DNA of 64,000 bases from Burkholderiaceae bacterium (GTDB taxonomy: Bacteria; Pseudomonadota; Gammaproteobacteria; Burkholderiales; Burkholderiaceae_D), in assembly GCA_031291325.1 (NCBI GenBank), contig JARLJG010000063.1, positions 1 through 64,000 of the forward strand, written 5' to 3'. Below the pieces are notes generated by a model. It saw only the letters and a list, made by a program, of their open reading frames with translations, searched no databases and was not told the DNA's origin. Position 1 is the stretch's first letter, and each line of letters opens with the position of its first letter. Positions 57,235 to 64,000 of this stretch are shown one piece after another. Position numbers and translations under genes: made by a program.

Positions 57235-57873
57235 ATGGCAGCCTACAAGGATTTCAGCGATCTCAAATCCCTGCGCAAAGAGTTGAAGGCGCAGGAGGAG
57301 GCGCGCCAACTCGCCGAAGCCGAACGCGCGCGCCGCGCCCAAGCCGCCGAACAGGAGGCCAGCCTGTTTCGGCGCAGCGTCGGCGCGGTCGCGCCGCTGG
57401 CGAAAGTGGACAAGGCCCTGCTGACGCCGCCGCGCCCCGAACCGATCGCGCGCCAGCATCTGGCCGACGAGCAAGCGGCGCTGCGGGAATCCCTGTCCGA
57501 CGACTTCAGCCCGGAAACGCTGATGGAGTCCGACGAAGCCTTGAGCTTTGCGCGCAACGGCATCGGCCCGGACACGTTGCGCAAACTGCGGCGCGGCCAC
57601 TGGGTAATCCAAAGCCAGATCGACCTGCACGGCATGCGCAGCGACGAGGCGCGCGATGCCCTCGGCGAATACTTGCGCAACGTCGCCAAGCGCGGACTGC
57701 GCTGCGTGCGCGTGATCCACGGTAAAGGGCTGGGATCGCCGAACAAGGAGCCGGTATTGAAAAGCAAGGTGCGCAAGTGGCTCGCGCAAAAAGAAGAAGT
57801 GATCGCCTTTTGCCAGGCGCGCGCAGCCGATGGCGGTGCGGGCGCGCTGGTTGTTCTATTGAAGGCGCAATAA
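57235..57873 (+). CDS. Smr-domain (MutS2 C-terminal-like) protein
   Basis: 212 residues. The N-terminal half is a charged coiled-coil-like stretch (LRKELKAQEEARQLAEAERA). The Smr domain has the signature DLHGMRSDEARDAL and VRVIHGKGLGSP. Smr proteins are nucleases or RNA-binding factors linked to ribosome collision rescue or mismatch handling; this stand-alone form is SmrB/YfcN-like in layout. Likely co-transcribed with trxB. Confidence 0.9.
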   Translation: MAAYKDFSDLKSLRKELKAQEEARQLAEAERARRAQAAEQEASLFRRSVGAVAPLAKVDKALLTPPRPEPIARQHLADEQAALRESLSDDFSPETLMESDEALSFARNGIGPDTLRKLRRGHWVIQSQIDLHGMRSDEARDALGEYLRNVAKRGLRCVRVIHGKGLGSPNKEPVLKSKVRKWLAQKEEVIAFCQARAADGGAGALVVLLKAQ

Positions 57874-57932
57874 GCTACGCATGTTTGTGGGTAATTCAAA
57901 GTGCGTGAATAATATCAATTCAGTGTGCAAAA

Positions 57933-58024
57933 TCCTTCGTCATTCCCGCGAAGGCGGGAATCCATAAGCCGTTAGCTAAGGCTGATTCCCTATGGGTTCC
58001 CGCCTTCGCGGGAATGACGGAGGA
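57933..58024. repeat. Dispersed inverted repeat, GTCATTCCCGCGAAGGCGGGAA type
   Basis: CCTTCGTCATTCCCGCGAAG plus GCGGGAATCCATA (57934-57966) is inverted as TATGGGTTCCCGCCTTCGCG plus GGAATGACGGAGG (57991-58023). Such repeats are very common in Burkholderiales and related genera and may be read as a bidirectional hairpin. It fills the spacer between the Smr and TRIC genes. Confidence 0.82.
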
Positions 58025-58064
58025 AGATAATGACGCTTCCTCCCAACTTTGAATCACACCCCGC

Positions 58065-58667
58065 ATGTCCCTCATCAAAATCATTGAAGTCATGGCAATT
58101 CTGGTCGGCGCTTTCTCCGGCCTGGTCGAAGCGCGCACCAAGAAGATGGACGTGGTCGGCGTGTTCACGGTCGCCTTCATCACTGCCTTCGGCGGCGGCA
58201 CGCTGCGCGACGTGCTGCTCGATATCCGCCCCTTGTTCTGGGTGCAGCATCAGGAATATGCAATCCTGATCTTTTTCATGTCGTTAGTCGCCTCGCCGCT
58301 GTTGCGCCACCTGCGCCATATCGTGTCGGAACGCCTGATCGTGGTGGCCGATGCCTTGGGCCTGGGGCTGTTTTCGATTGCCGGCGTGTCGACCGCGCTG
58401 CATGCCAATATGCCGCTATTCATTGCATCGATGATGGGCGTCATTACCGGCACCTTCGGCGGCGTGTTGCGCGACATCGTCTGCAATCAGATCCCGATGG
58501 TGTTGCGCGATGGCAGGCCGTATGCGCTATGCTCGTTCGCCGGCTGCTGGATCTACCTGCTGATGCGCAAAGTCGAGATCGACCCGACTTTCGCGCTCTG
58601 GTTCAGCGTGCTGTTTATCGTCCTGCTGCGGCTATTGACCTGGTTCAAGGACGTGCGGATAAAGTAA
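58065..58667 (+). CDS. TRIC-family cation channel (UPF0126)
   Basis: 200 residues, about seven hydrophobic segments in two repeats of three. The duplicated glycine motifs GGGTLRDVLLDI and GTFGGVLRDIVCNQIP are family-defining. Bacterial TRIC proteins are trimeric potassium-permeable channels. The start has no strong ribosome site. It is flanked by repeats and convergent with glnB. Confidence 0.9.
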   Translation: MSLIKIIEVMAILVGAFSGLVEARTKKMDVVGVFTVAFITAFGGGTLRDVLLDIRPLFWVQHQEYAILIFFMSLVASPLLRHLRHIVSERLIVVADALGLGLFSIAGVSTALHANMPLFIASMMGVITGTFGGVLRDIVCNQIPMVLRDGRPYALCSFAGCWIYLLMRKVEIDPTFALWFSVLFIVLLRLLTWFKDVRIK

Positions 58668-58690
58668 AAACTGGCGTCGAGCGACGCCAG
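58666..58690 (-). terminator. Rho-independent terminator of glnB
   Basis: The 8-bp stem CTGGCGTC-GCTC-GACGCCAG is followed on the minus strand by TTTTT. It starts 20 bases after the glnB stop and partly overlaps the end of the TRIC gene. Confidence 0.8.
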
Positions 58691-58710
58691 AATCCTCGTC
58701 TCAACTGAAC

Positions 58711-59058
<348 letters not shown>

Positions 59059-59180
59059 CTATTAATAAATACCTTGGCGTAAATCTGCTCAACCGGCAAA
59101 TTGCCCACAAAGCCGCTCGCCCATTGTTTCAAGTATATGAGTTTTTTGACGGATGCGTGACGAATGATTTCAGGGCATCG

Positions 59181-60794
59181 TTAATCGCGGAATTTCGACG
59201 TGATCGGATAGCGCCAATCGCGCCCGAACGCGCGATGCGTGACGCGTATCCCGATCGGCGCTTGCCGGCGTTTGTATTCGTTGATCTTGATCAGGCGCAC
59301 GATGCGTTCGACATCTTCGGATCGATAACCGGCTTGAACGATCTCGGCCGTGCTCTGGTTTTCTTCCATAAAGCGCTGCATGATGCCGTCCAACACCTCG
59401 TACGGCGGCAACGAATCCTGATCAGTCTGGTCCGGGCGCAGCTCGGCAGATGGCGCGCGGGTTAAAATCCGCTGTGGAATGACGTCGGAAAGCGTATTGC
59501 GATAGTCGCACAGCCGGTAGACCAGGGTCTTGGCGATATCCTTGATGACGGCAAAGCCGCCCGCCATGTCGCCGTACAAGGTGCAATAGCCGACTGCCAT
59601 TTCGCTCTTGTTGCCGGTTGTTAACACAATCGAGCCGTGTTTGTTCGACAGGGCCATCAAAATCGTGCCGCGTATCCGTGCCTGGATGTTTTCTTCGGTC
59701 GTGTCTTCTTTCAATCCCGCGAATTCGGTGGCCAAGGTGCCGCGAAATGCGGTGAAACAGTCGTTGATCGATATTTCGTCATAGCGCACGCCGAGGCGCT
59801 GCACCATCTCGCGCGAATCCAGCCACGATATTTCGGCGGTATAGGGCGATGGCATCATCACTGCCCGCACACGATCGGCGCCCAGCGCATCGACTGCCAC
59901 TGCCAGCGTCAATGCCGAATCGACGCCGCCCGACAAACCGATCAAGACGTGCGGAAAGCCGTTCTTTTGAATATAGTCGCGCACGCCCAGCACCAGTGCC
60001 TTGTACACTTGCGCTGCGACCGGCAATTCGTCGGCAATCGCAGCGGGCAGCGGATCGGCGCCGTCGAATTCGACGATCTGCAAATCTTCCTCGAAATGGC
60101 GCAGGCGCGCGCAGAGGCGACCATCGCGCCCCATCGCGAACGAATCGCCGTCGAATATCAATTCGTCCTGGCCGCCGATCAGGTTGGCGTAGACCAGGCT
60201 CATATCCTGAACGACCACGTTGGCGCGCATCGTTTCATAGCGCAAATGCTGCTTGTTCATGTGATACGGCGAGGCATTCGGCACCAGCAAGACTTGCGCG
60301 CCGGCAGCCTTGGCGCGCGCCGGCGCATGCGCAGACCAGGTGTCTTCGCAGATATTGATGCCGAAATTGACGCCCTTGACTGCAAACACCAGCGGCACGT
60401 CGGCCGAGGAAAAATAACGCTTTTCGTCGAACACTGCGTCGTTCGGCAGATCGTATTTGCAATAGGTTCCGGCCAGTGCGCCGTCCAGCAACACCGAGGC
60501 AGCGTTGAAACGTGCATCGCCGCGCCGGATCGGATGACCGACCACCACGTGCAATCCTGCCAACGGCGCCAGATCGGCGCGCAACGCATCCAACGCTTGT
60601 GCGCATTTTGCGTAGAATGAAGGACGCAGCAGCAAATCTTCCGGCGGATAGCCGGCCAGCGACAATTCCGGCGTGACCACGATATCCGCACCTAGTGCGG
60701 CAGCGCGTCGGCAATAGGCGACGATTTTGGCGGAATTCCCGGCAAAATCGCCGACTATGCTGTTGATTTGGGCGATGGCTACTTTTACTGTCAT
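59181..60794 (-). CDS. nadE: Glutamine-dependent NAD+ synthetase
   Basis: 537 residues. The N-terminal nitrilase-type glutaminase has VTPELSLAGYPPEDLL (Glu), CKYDLPNDAVFDEKRYF (Lys) and FGINICEDTW (Cys). The C-terminal ATP-pyrophosphatase has the SGGVDSALTL P-loop and ...TTGNKSEMAVGYCTLYGDMAGG. It makes NAD from deamido-NAD, glutamine and ATP. Divergent from the GNAT gene 64 bases away. Confidence 0.95.
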   Translation of the reverse strand: MTVKVAIAQINSIVGDFAGNSAKIVAYCRRAAALGADIVVTPELSLAGYPPEDLLLRPSFYAKCAQALDALRADLAPLAGLHVVVGHPIRRGDARFNAASVLLDGALAGTYCKYDLPNDAVFDEKRYFSSADVPLVFAVKGVNFGINICEDTWSAHAPARAKAAGAQVLLVPNASPYHMNKQHLRYETMRANVVVQDMSLVYANLIGGQDELIFDGDSFAMGRDGRLCARLRHFEEDLQIVEFDGADPLPAAIADELPVAAQVYKALVLGVRDYIQKNGFPHVLIGLSGGVDSALTLAVAVDALGADRVRAVMMPSPYTAEISWLDSREMVQRLGVRYDEISINDCFTAFRGTLATEFAGLKEDTTEENIQARIRGTILMALSNKHGSIVLTTGNKSEMAVGYCTLYGDMAGGFAVIKDIAKTLVYRLCDYRNTLSDVIPQRILTRAPSAELRPDQTDQDSLPPYEVLDGIMQRFMEENQSTAEIVQAGYRSEDVERIVRLIKINEYKRRQAPIGIRVTHRAFGRDWRYPITSKFRD

Positions 60795-60858
60795 GATTGC
60801 TGGAGCGATTTCAACGATGTCAACGGTTTCAACGAATGAATTTTTTGGATAATACCCA

Positions 60859-62043
60859 GTGAATTATCGCACGCGTATCGTTACTTCTCTCGCCGACATC
60901 GGTCAAGCGCGCTGGGATGCCTTGCTGGCGCAGCAAAGCGACGCCAATCCCTTCCTGTCTTTTGCCTTCTTGCACGCGCTGCACGAGAGCGGCAGTGCTG
61001 CCGCCGACAGCGGCTGGCAGCCGCAATTCCTGACGCTGTGGCAGGGCGAGCAACTCGCCGCCGCCATGCCGCTGTATCTGAAATGGCACTCGTACGGCGA
61101 ATATGTATTCGATTGGGCCTGGGCCGACGCCTATCGCCGCCACGGGCTGGAATATTATCCGAAGCTGCTATCGGCCATTCCGTTTACGCCGGTGACCGGC
61201 GCCCGCCTGCTGGCTTGCGACGCCGCCGCGCAAAGCGCATTGATCGAAGCGCTGCAACACCTGCAACAGGCGCGCGGGGTATCGTCGACCCATGTCCTGT
61301 ATCCGCCGCAAGCGCAGGCCGAAGCCCTGCGCGACGCCGGCTTCATGGTGCGCTACGGGGTGCAATTCCATTGGATCAACGCCGGTTACGCCAGCTTCGA
61401 CGATTTCCTGGCGACGCTGGAGCGCAAGAAGCGCAAAAACATCCGCACCGAGCGGCGCAAGGTCGAGGATGCCGGCGTGAGCTTCCGCCAAATTGCCGGG
61501 TCCGACATATCGACCGAAGAATGGGAATTTTTCAAGCGCTGTTACGACCGCACCTACGCACTGCATGCGTCCACGCCCTATCTCAACCTGGAGTTCTTCC
61601 TGCGCATCGGCGCTACCATGCCGCACAACATTTTGCTGATCCTGGCCCTGCGCGACGGCGCGCCGATTGCCGCCTCGCTGGTCATCCACAGTGCGGATAC
61701 GCTGTACGGACGCTATTGGGGCGCGCTCGAAGATATCCCTTGCCTGCATTTCGAGACTGCATATTACCAGCCGCTCGAATTCTGCATCCGGCGCGGCCTG
61801 CGCTGTTTCGAGGGCGGCGCGCAAGGCGAACACAAGATGGCGCGCGGTTTCCTGCCGCAAAAGACGTGGTCGGCGCACTGGCTGGCACATCCGGCTTTCG
61901 CCGACGCGGTCGAGCAATTTCTACAACAGGAAGCCGGCGGAATCGATTCCTACATGGACGAGTTGACCGAAAGAAATCCCTTTAAAGCCAGCCCGGAACA
62001 TGCCCAAATTCGCCAGAAAATCGCGCAGGATTTTGATTCGTAA
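60859..62043 (+). CDS. GNAT/FemAB-like acyltransferase (COG3146)
   Basis: 394 residues from GTG 60859. Text such as NPFLSFAFLHALHESGS, AAAMPLYLKWHSYGEYVFDWAWADAYRRHG, YPKLLSAIPFTPVTGARLL and GARGEHKMARGFLP-like QGEHKMARGFLPQKTWS is diagnostic of the COG3146 group (DUF482, FemAB/GNAT fold). Members are annotated as GNAT acetyltransferases or peptidogalycan biosynthesis proteins; no substrate is established. The ERKKRKNIRTERRKVEDAG helix is conserved. Confidence 0.88.
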   Translation: MNYRTRIVTSLADIGQARWDALLAQQSDANPFLSFAFLHALHESGSAAADSGWQPQFLTLWQGEQLAAAMPLYLKWHSYGEYVFDWAWADAYRRHGLEYYPKLLSAIPFTPVTGARLLACDAAAQSALIEALQHLQQARGVSSTHVLYPPQAQAEALRDAGFMVRYGVQFHWINAGYASFDDFLATLERKKRKNIRTERRKVEDAGVSFRQIAGSDISTEEWEFFKRCYDRTYALHASTPYLNLEFFLRIGATMPHNILLILALRDGAPIAASLVIHSADTLYGRYWGALEDIPCLHFETAYYQPLEFCIRRGLRCFEGGAQGEHKMARGFLPQKTWSAHWLAHPAFADAVEQFLQQEAGGIDSYMDELTERNPFKASPEHAQIRQKIAQDFDS

Positions 62044-62089
62044 GAGAATTTTCCCGAAGAGCGTTGCGACCAAGGAGACAGCAAGCTTC

Positions 62090-62130
62090 TTGCCCACGCG
62101 CGCGTCTTGCACCTTGCGCCGCGTGGGCAA
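62090..62130. other. Long hairpin between two convergent genes
   Basis: An 11-bp stem (TTGCCCACGCG / CGCGTGGGCAA) with a 19-base loop lies in the 116-base spacer between the GNAT and DUF5362 genes. It is flanked by A-runs on the right, which would give a U-run only before the stem on the minus strand, so it is not a textbook terminator but may stop both transcripts. Confidence 0.4.
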
Positions 62131-62159
62131 AAAAGCGTGCACATTCCTACTAGATTGAA

Positions 62160-62645
62160 CTACGTGTGGCCGCGCATCATCATCATTGGCAGTGCGACGG
62201 CGGCGACCATTCCAATTACCATAAGCACGATCATGACCAGCGCCAGCACACCGACAAACTTCCAGAATTTTTGCTGCTGTTGCAATGCCGCTTCCATGTC
62301 CTCCGCCCGTCCGTCCCTGACCAGCCTTCCGATGGCCGACGCATACTTGACAAGGTAGGTAGCCGGGAAAATATACGCCGCAGACATGACGAGATACACG
62401 ACCCCCATGCCAGTGAATATACCCTGCGGCATTCCCGGCGCGCCAGACGCCATCATTGCCCCGCCAAATATCATGCCAAGTGCGCCAATGACCATGAATC
62501 CGGCGCCGATATACATCAAGATCCCAATCAACTGCACCCAACCCTTGGTGCCGCGCAAAGCGCTCACCATTTCGTCAGTAATTGCTCCCACTTTGATATT
62601 GTGGTCAGCCACGTTGGACTGCGGTGGAGAATATGCGTCTATCAT
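62160..62645 (-). CDS. DUF5362-type membrane protein
   Basis: 161 residues. After a polar 33-residue start, three to four hydrophobic segments follow (LIGILMYIGAGFMVIGALGMIFGG, FTGMGVVYLVMSAAYIFPATYL, and the last WKFVGVLALVMIVLMVIGMV). The segment YLVKYASAIGRLVRDG and LQQQQKFWKFVG match DUF5362. No function is known. It ends in MMMMRGHT. Convergent with the GNAT gene. Confidence 0.7.
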   Translation of the reverse strand: MIDAYSPPQSNVADHNIKVGAITDEMVSALRGTKGWVQLIGILMYIGAGFMVIGALGMIFGGAMMASGAPGMPQGIFTGMGVVYLVMSAAYIFPATYLVKYASAIGRLVRDGRAEDMEAALQQQQKFWKFVGVLALVMIVLMVIGMVAAVALPMMMMRGHT

Positions 62646-62880
62646 GCGTGCCTTTCATTGGGTTGGATTTCTTTCATTTTCTTATCGGTAGCGCGACGCC
62701 CTGCATGCGCTTGGCCGGTCTACGCCAACCATTATATACATAACAACATAGCATTCAATTGCGCAGCACTGTGACCACGAAAATTACGTTCAATCCAGGA
62801 AACGTCAAACATTGTTAAATGATATGCAAATTGCAATTTTTCACTTGTTAAACCGTCCATATCAAGGCATCATTTAGCAT

Positions 62881-63909
62881 ATGATGCCAATTCCTGCGCG
62901 AACCAGCTCCCCGACTCACAATACCAACCGAATTGCGCGTTACTACCTGGTGCGCGAAATTGGACGAGGCTCGTTTGGCGCAGTCTATCTCGCCCGTGAC
63001 CCGATCGTGGACCGCAACGTCGCAATCAAGACTTGTCATGTGCGCGGAAATTCCGCCGAGGACAAAGACGCCATACAGCAATTCATCAATGAAGCGCGCG
63101 CGACGGGGCGCCTTTGTCATCCCAATATCGTGACCATCTTCGACGCCGGCGACGACGGCGGCGCCGCTTTTATCGCGATGGAATATTTGCAGGGAACCTT
63201 ACTGAGAAAACTGCTGGAAAGCGGTCATGCGTTCAGCGCCAAAGAAATTGCTGCTATTTGCGGCAAACTGGCCGACGCGCTCGCCCACGCGCACAAGAAC
63301 GGGGTGATTCACCGCGACATCAATCCATCGAATATTTTCGTGCTGGACGAGAATCAGCCGAAGATTTTCGATTTCGGCATCGCGCGCGCGCCCAATCGGA
63401 TTCAACTCGAAGAAAATGACAACAAGCCGTACACGCTATTCAACAATAACCTGATCGGCACGCCCAACTACATGTCGCCCGAACAAGCCACCGGACGCCA
63501 GGTCGATCACTTGACCGACATCTATTCGCTGGGCGCAGTGATGTATGAAATGCTGGCCAACCGCCGCCCCTTCCAGTCCGACAGCACGGAAACCCTGCTG
63601 GAATCGATTGCCTACAAAGCGCCCCCCGCGCCGCACGAATTGAACAAGGCGGTGCCGCTGGCGCTGTCCCAGATCGTGATGAAGGCGATGAGCAAGCGCC
63701 CGGAAAAGCGCTATCAAAGCGGGCAGGAAATGGCGCACGACATCCATCTTTACCTGACGCGCGACGGGCACGCGCGCAACAAGGCGCCGCTCGCCGCCAG
63801 TCAGGAAAAGGCGCCCTCCGCGCCGCCACCGCGCTTGCGCGCGCCTATCGTGCTAGCGGGTCTGCTGGCGTTGGCAGTCGCCGTCATCGCTTATTTCCGG
63901 TTTCTCTGA
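62881..63909 (+). CDS. Hanks-type Ser/Thr kinase with C-terminal TM and altered catalytic loop
   Basis: 342 residues. Glycine loop GRGSFGAVY (28-36), the ATP lysine K50 (NVAIKTC), the C-helix glutamate E71, and DFG (D164) are present. The catalytic loop is HRDINPSN: D146 is intact but the lysine normally two residues later is N148. The activation region NLIGTPNYMSPEQATGR is normal. A single transmembrane helix (about 322-340) ends the protein, with no extracellular sensor. It probably signals from the inner membrane; the Asn change may reduce activity or need a co-factor protein. No phosphatase is seen nearby within the window. Confidence 0.87.
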   Translation: MMPIPARTSSPTHNTNRIARYYLVREIGRGSFGAVYLARDPIVDRNVAIKTCHVRGNSAEDKDAIQQFINEARATGRLCHPNIVTIFDAGDDGGAAFIAMEYLQGTLLRKLLESGHAFSAKEIAAICGKLADALAHAHKNGVIHRDINPSNIFVLDENQPKIFDFGIARAPNRIQLEENDNKPYTLFNNNLIGTPNYMSPEQATGRQVDHLTDIYSLGAVMYEMLANRRPFQSDSTETLLESIAYKAPPAPHELNKAVPLALSQIVMKAMSKRPEKRYQSGQEMAHDIHLYLTRDGHARNKAPLAASQEKAPSAPPPRLRAPIVLAGLLALAVAVIAYFRFL

Positions 63910-63924
63910 ACGCGGGTCGAAGCG

Positions 63925-64000
63925 CTAACGCGAATTCAGAGCAGCCAACACCTGCCCCTTCAAGGTCTTGATCAGCGCCGCCTCGTCGGCGGGAACGCCT
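63925..64000 (-). CDS. C-terminal end of an unidentified protein (cut by window edge)
   Basis: On the minus strand a frame ends at TAG (63925-63927) with the last residues GVPADEAALIKTLKGQVLAALNSR in two halves: GVPADEAALIK and TLKGQVLAALNSR. It is convergent with the kinase gene. Too little is visible to name the product. Confidence 0.5.
   Translation of the reverse strand, partial: GVPADEAALIKTLKGQVLAALNSR

Overview
The window is about 64 kb of a GC-rich betaproteobacterial chromosome. It looks like Burkholderiales, most probably Oxalobacteraceae (the Herminiimonas, Collimonas and Janthinobacterium neighbourhood). The basis is gene order (ribBA-ribH-nusB-aminotransferase, DUF3460-scpA-panC, ftsK-lolA-rarA opposite trxB, dnaX-ybaB-recR behind the 4.5S RNA gene, glnB beside nadE) and protein style. 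This is judged from memory of families; no search was run.

Layout. 1-140: end of an IS256-type insertion sequence cut by the window edge. 0.2-16.5 kb: mixed metabolic and envelope genes (acyl-CoA synthetase, VOC protein, alpha/beta hydrolase, Crp/Fnr regulator with a CRP-like palindrome before a small membrane protein, MlaA lipoprotein, methyltransferase, CysK, a J-like/TM/trypsin-like protease, an orphan amino-acid-type binding protein, a TonB-dependent receptor). 16.6-22.9 kb: HAD dehalogenase, a clear cyclic-di-GMP-I riboswitch in front of a secreted S53 (sedolisin) peptidase lipoprotein, a trimethylamine-dehydrogenase-like flavoprotein, a palindromic repeat, and the wreck of a toxin-antitoxin pair. 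22.9-46.9 kb: core housekeeping (PaiB, CoA transferase, RecR, YbaB, DnaX, 4.5S RNA, UbiD, lytic transglycosylase, aminotransferase, NusB, RibH, RibB with a degenerate cyclohydrolase half, OFA transporter, Mrp/ApbC, MetG, a YxWxxG-type lipoprotein, a REC-GGDEF-EAL-REC protein, DUF3460, ScpA, PanC). 47-49.1 kb: a membrane protein and a second orphan binding protein. 49.3-51.65 kb: an AT-rich accessory island with two TIR-domain proteins and a small multi-pass membrane protein, placed directly downstream of rarA. 51.7-64 kb: RarA, LolA, FtsK, TrxB, Smr protein, TRIC channel, P-II protein, NAD synthetase, a GNAT/FemAB-like acyltransferase, DUF5362 protein and a Hanks-type kinase with an altered catalytic loop.

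The strongest candidate for an undescribed system is the TIR / small-membrane-protein / TIR cassette at 49.3-51.65 kb. One TIR gene and the membrane protein gene are separated by only 9 bases, with the Shine-Dalgarno of the second laid over the stop codon of the first. This suggests a signal-producing TIR enzyme and a membrane effector, a logic shared with known TIR-based antiphage systems. The second most interesting item is the pairing of a c-di-GMP riboswitch with a sedolisin lipoprotein carrying Ig-like repeats.

The chromosome also carries at least three families of short dispersed palindromic repeats (near 22.5, 25.9, 28.4, 46.0 and 57.9 kb). No tRNA, rRNA operon, CRISPR array or prophage was seen.
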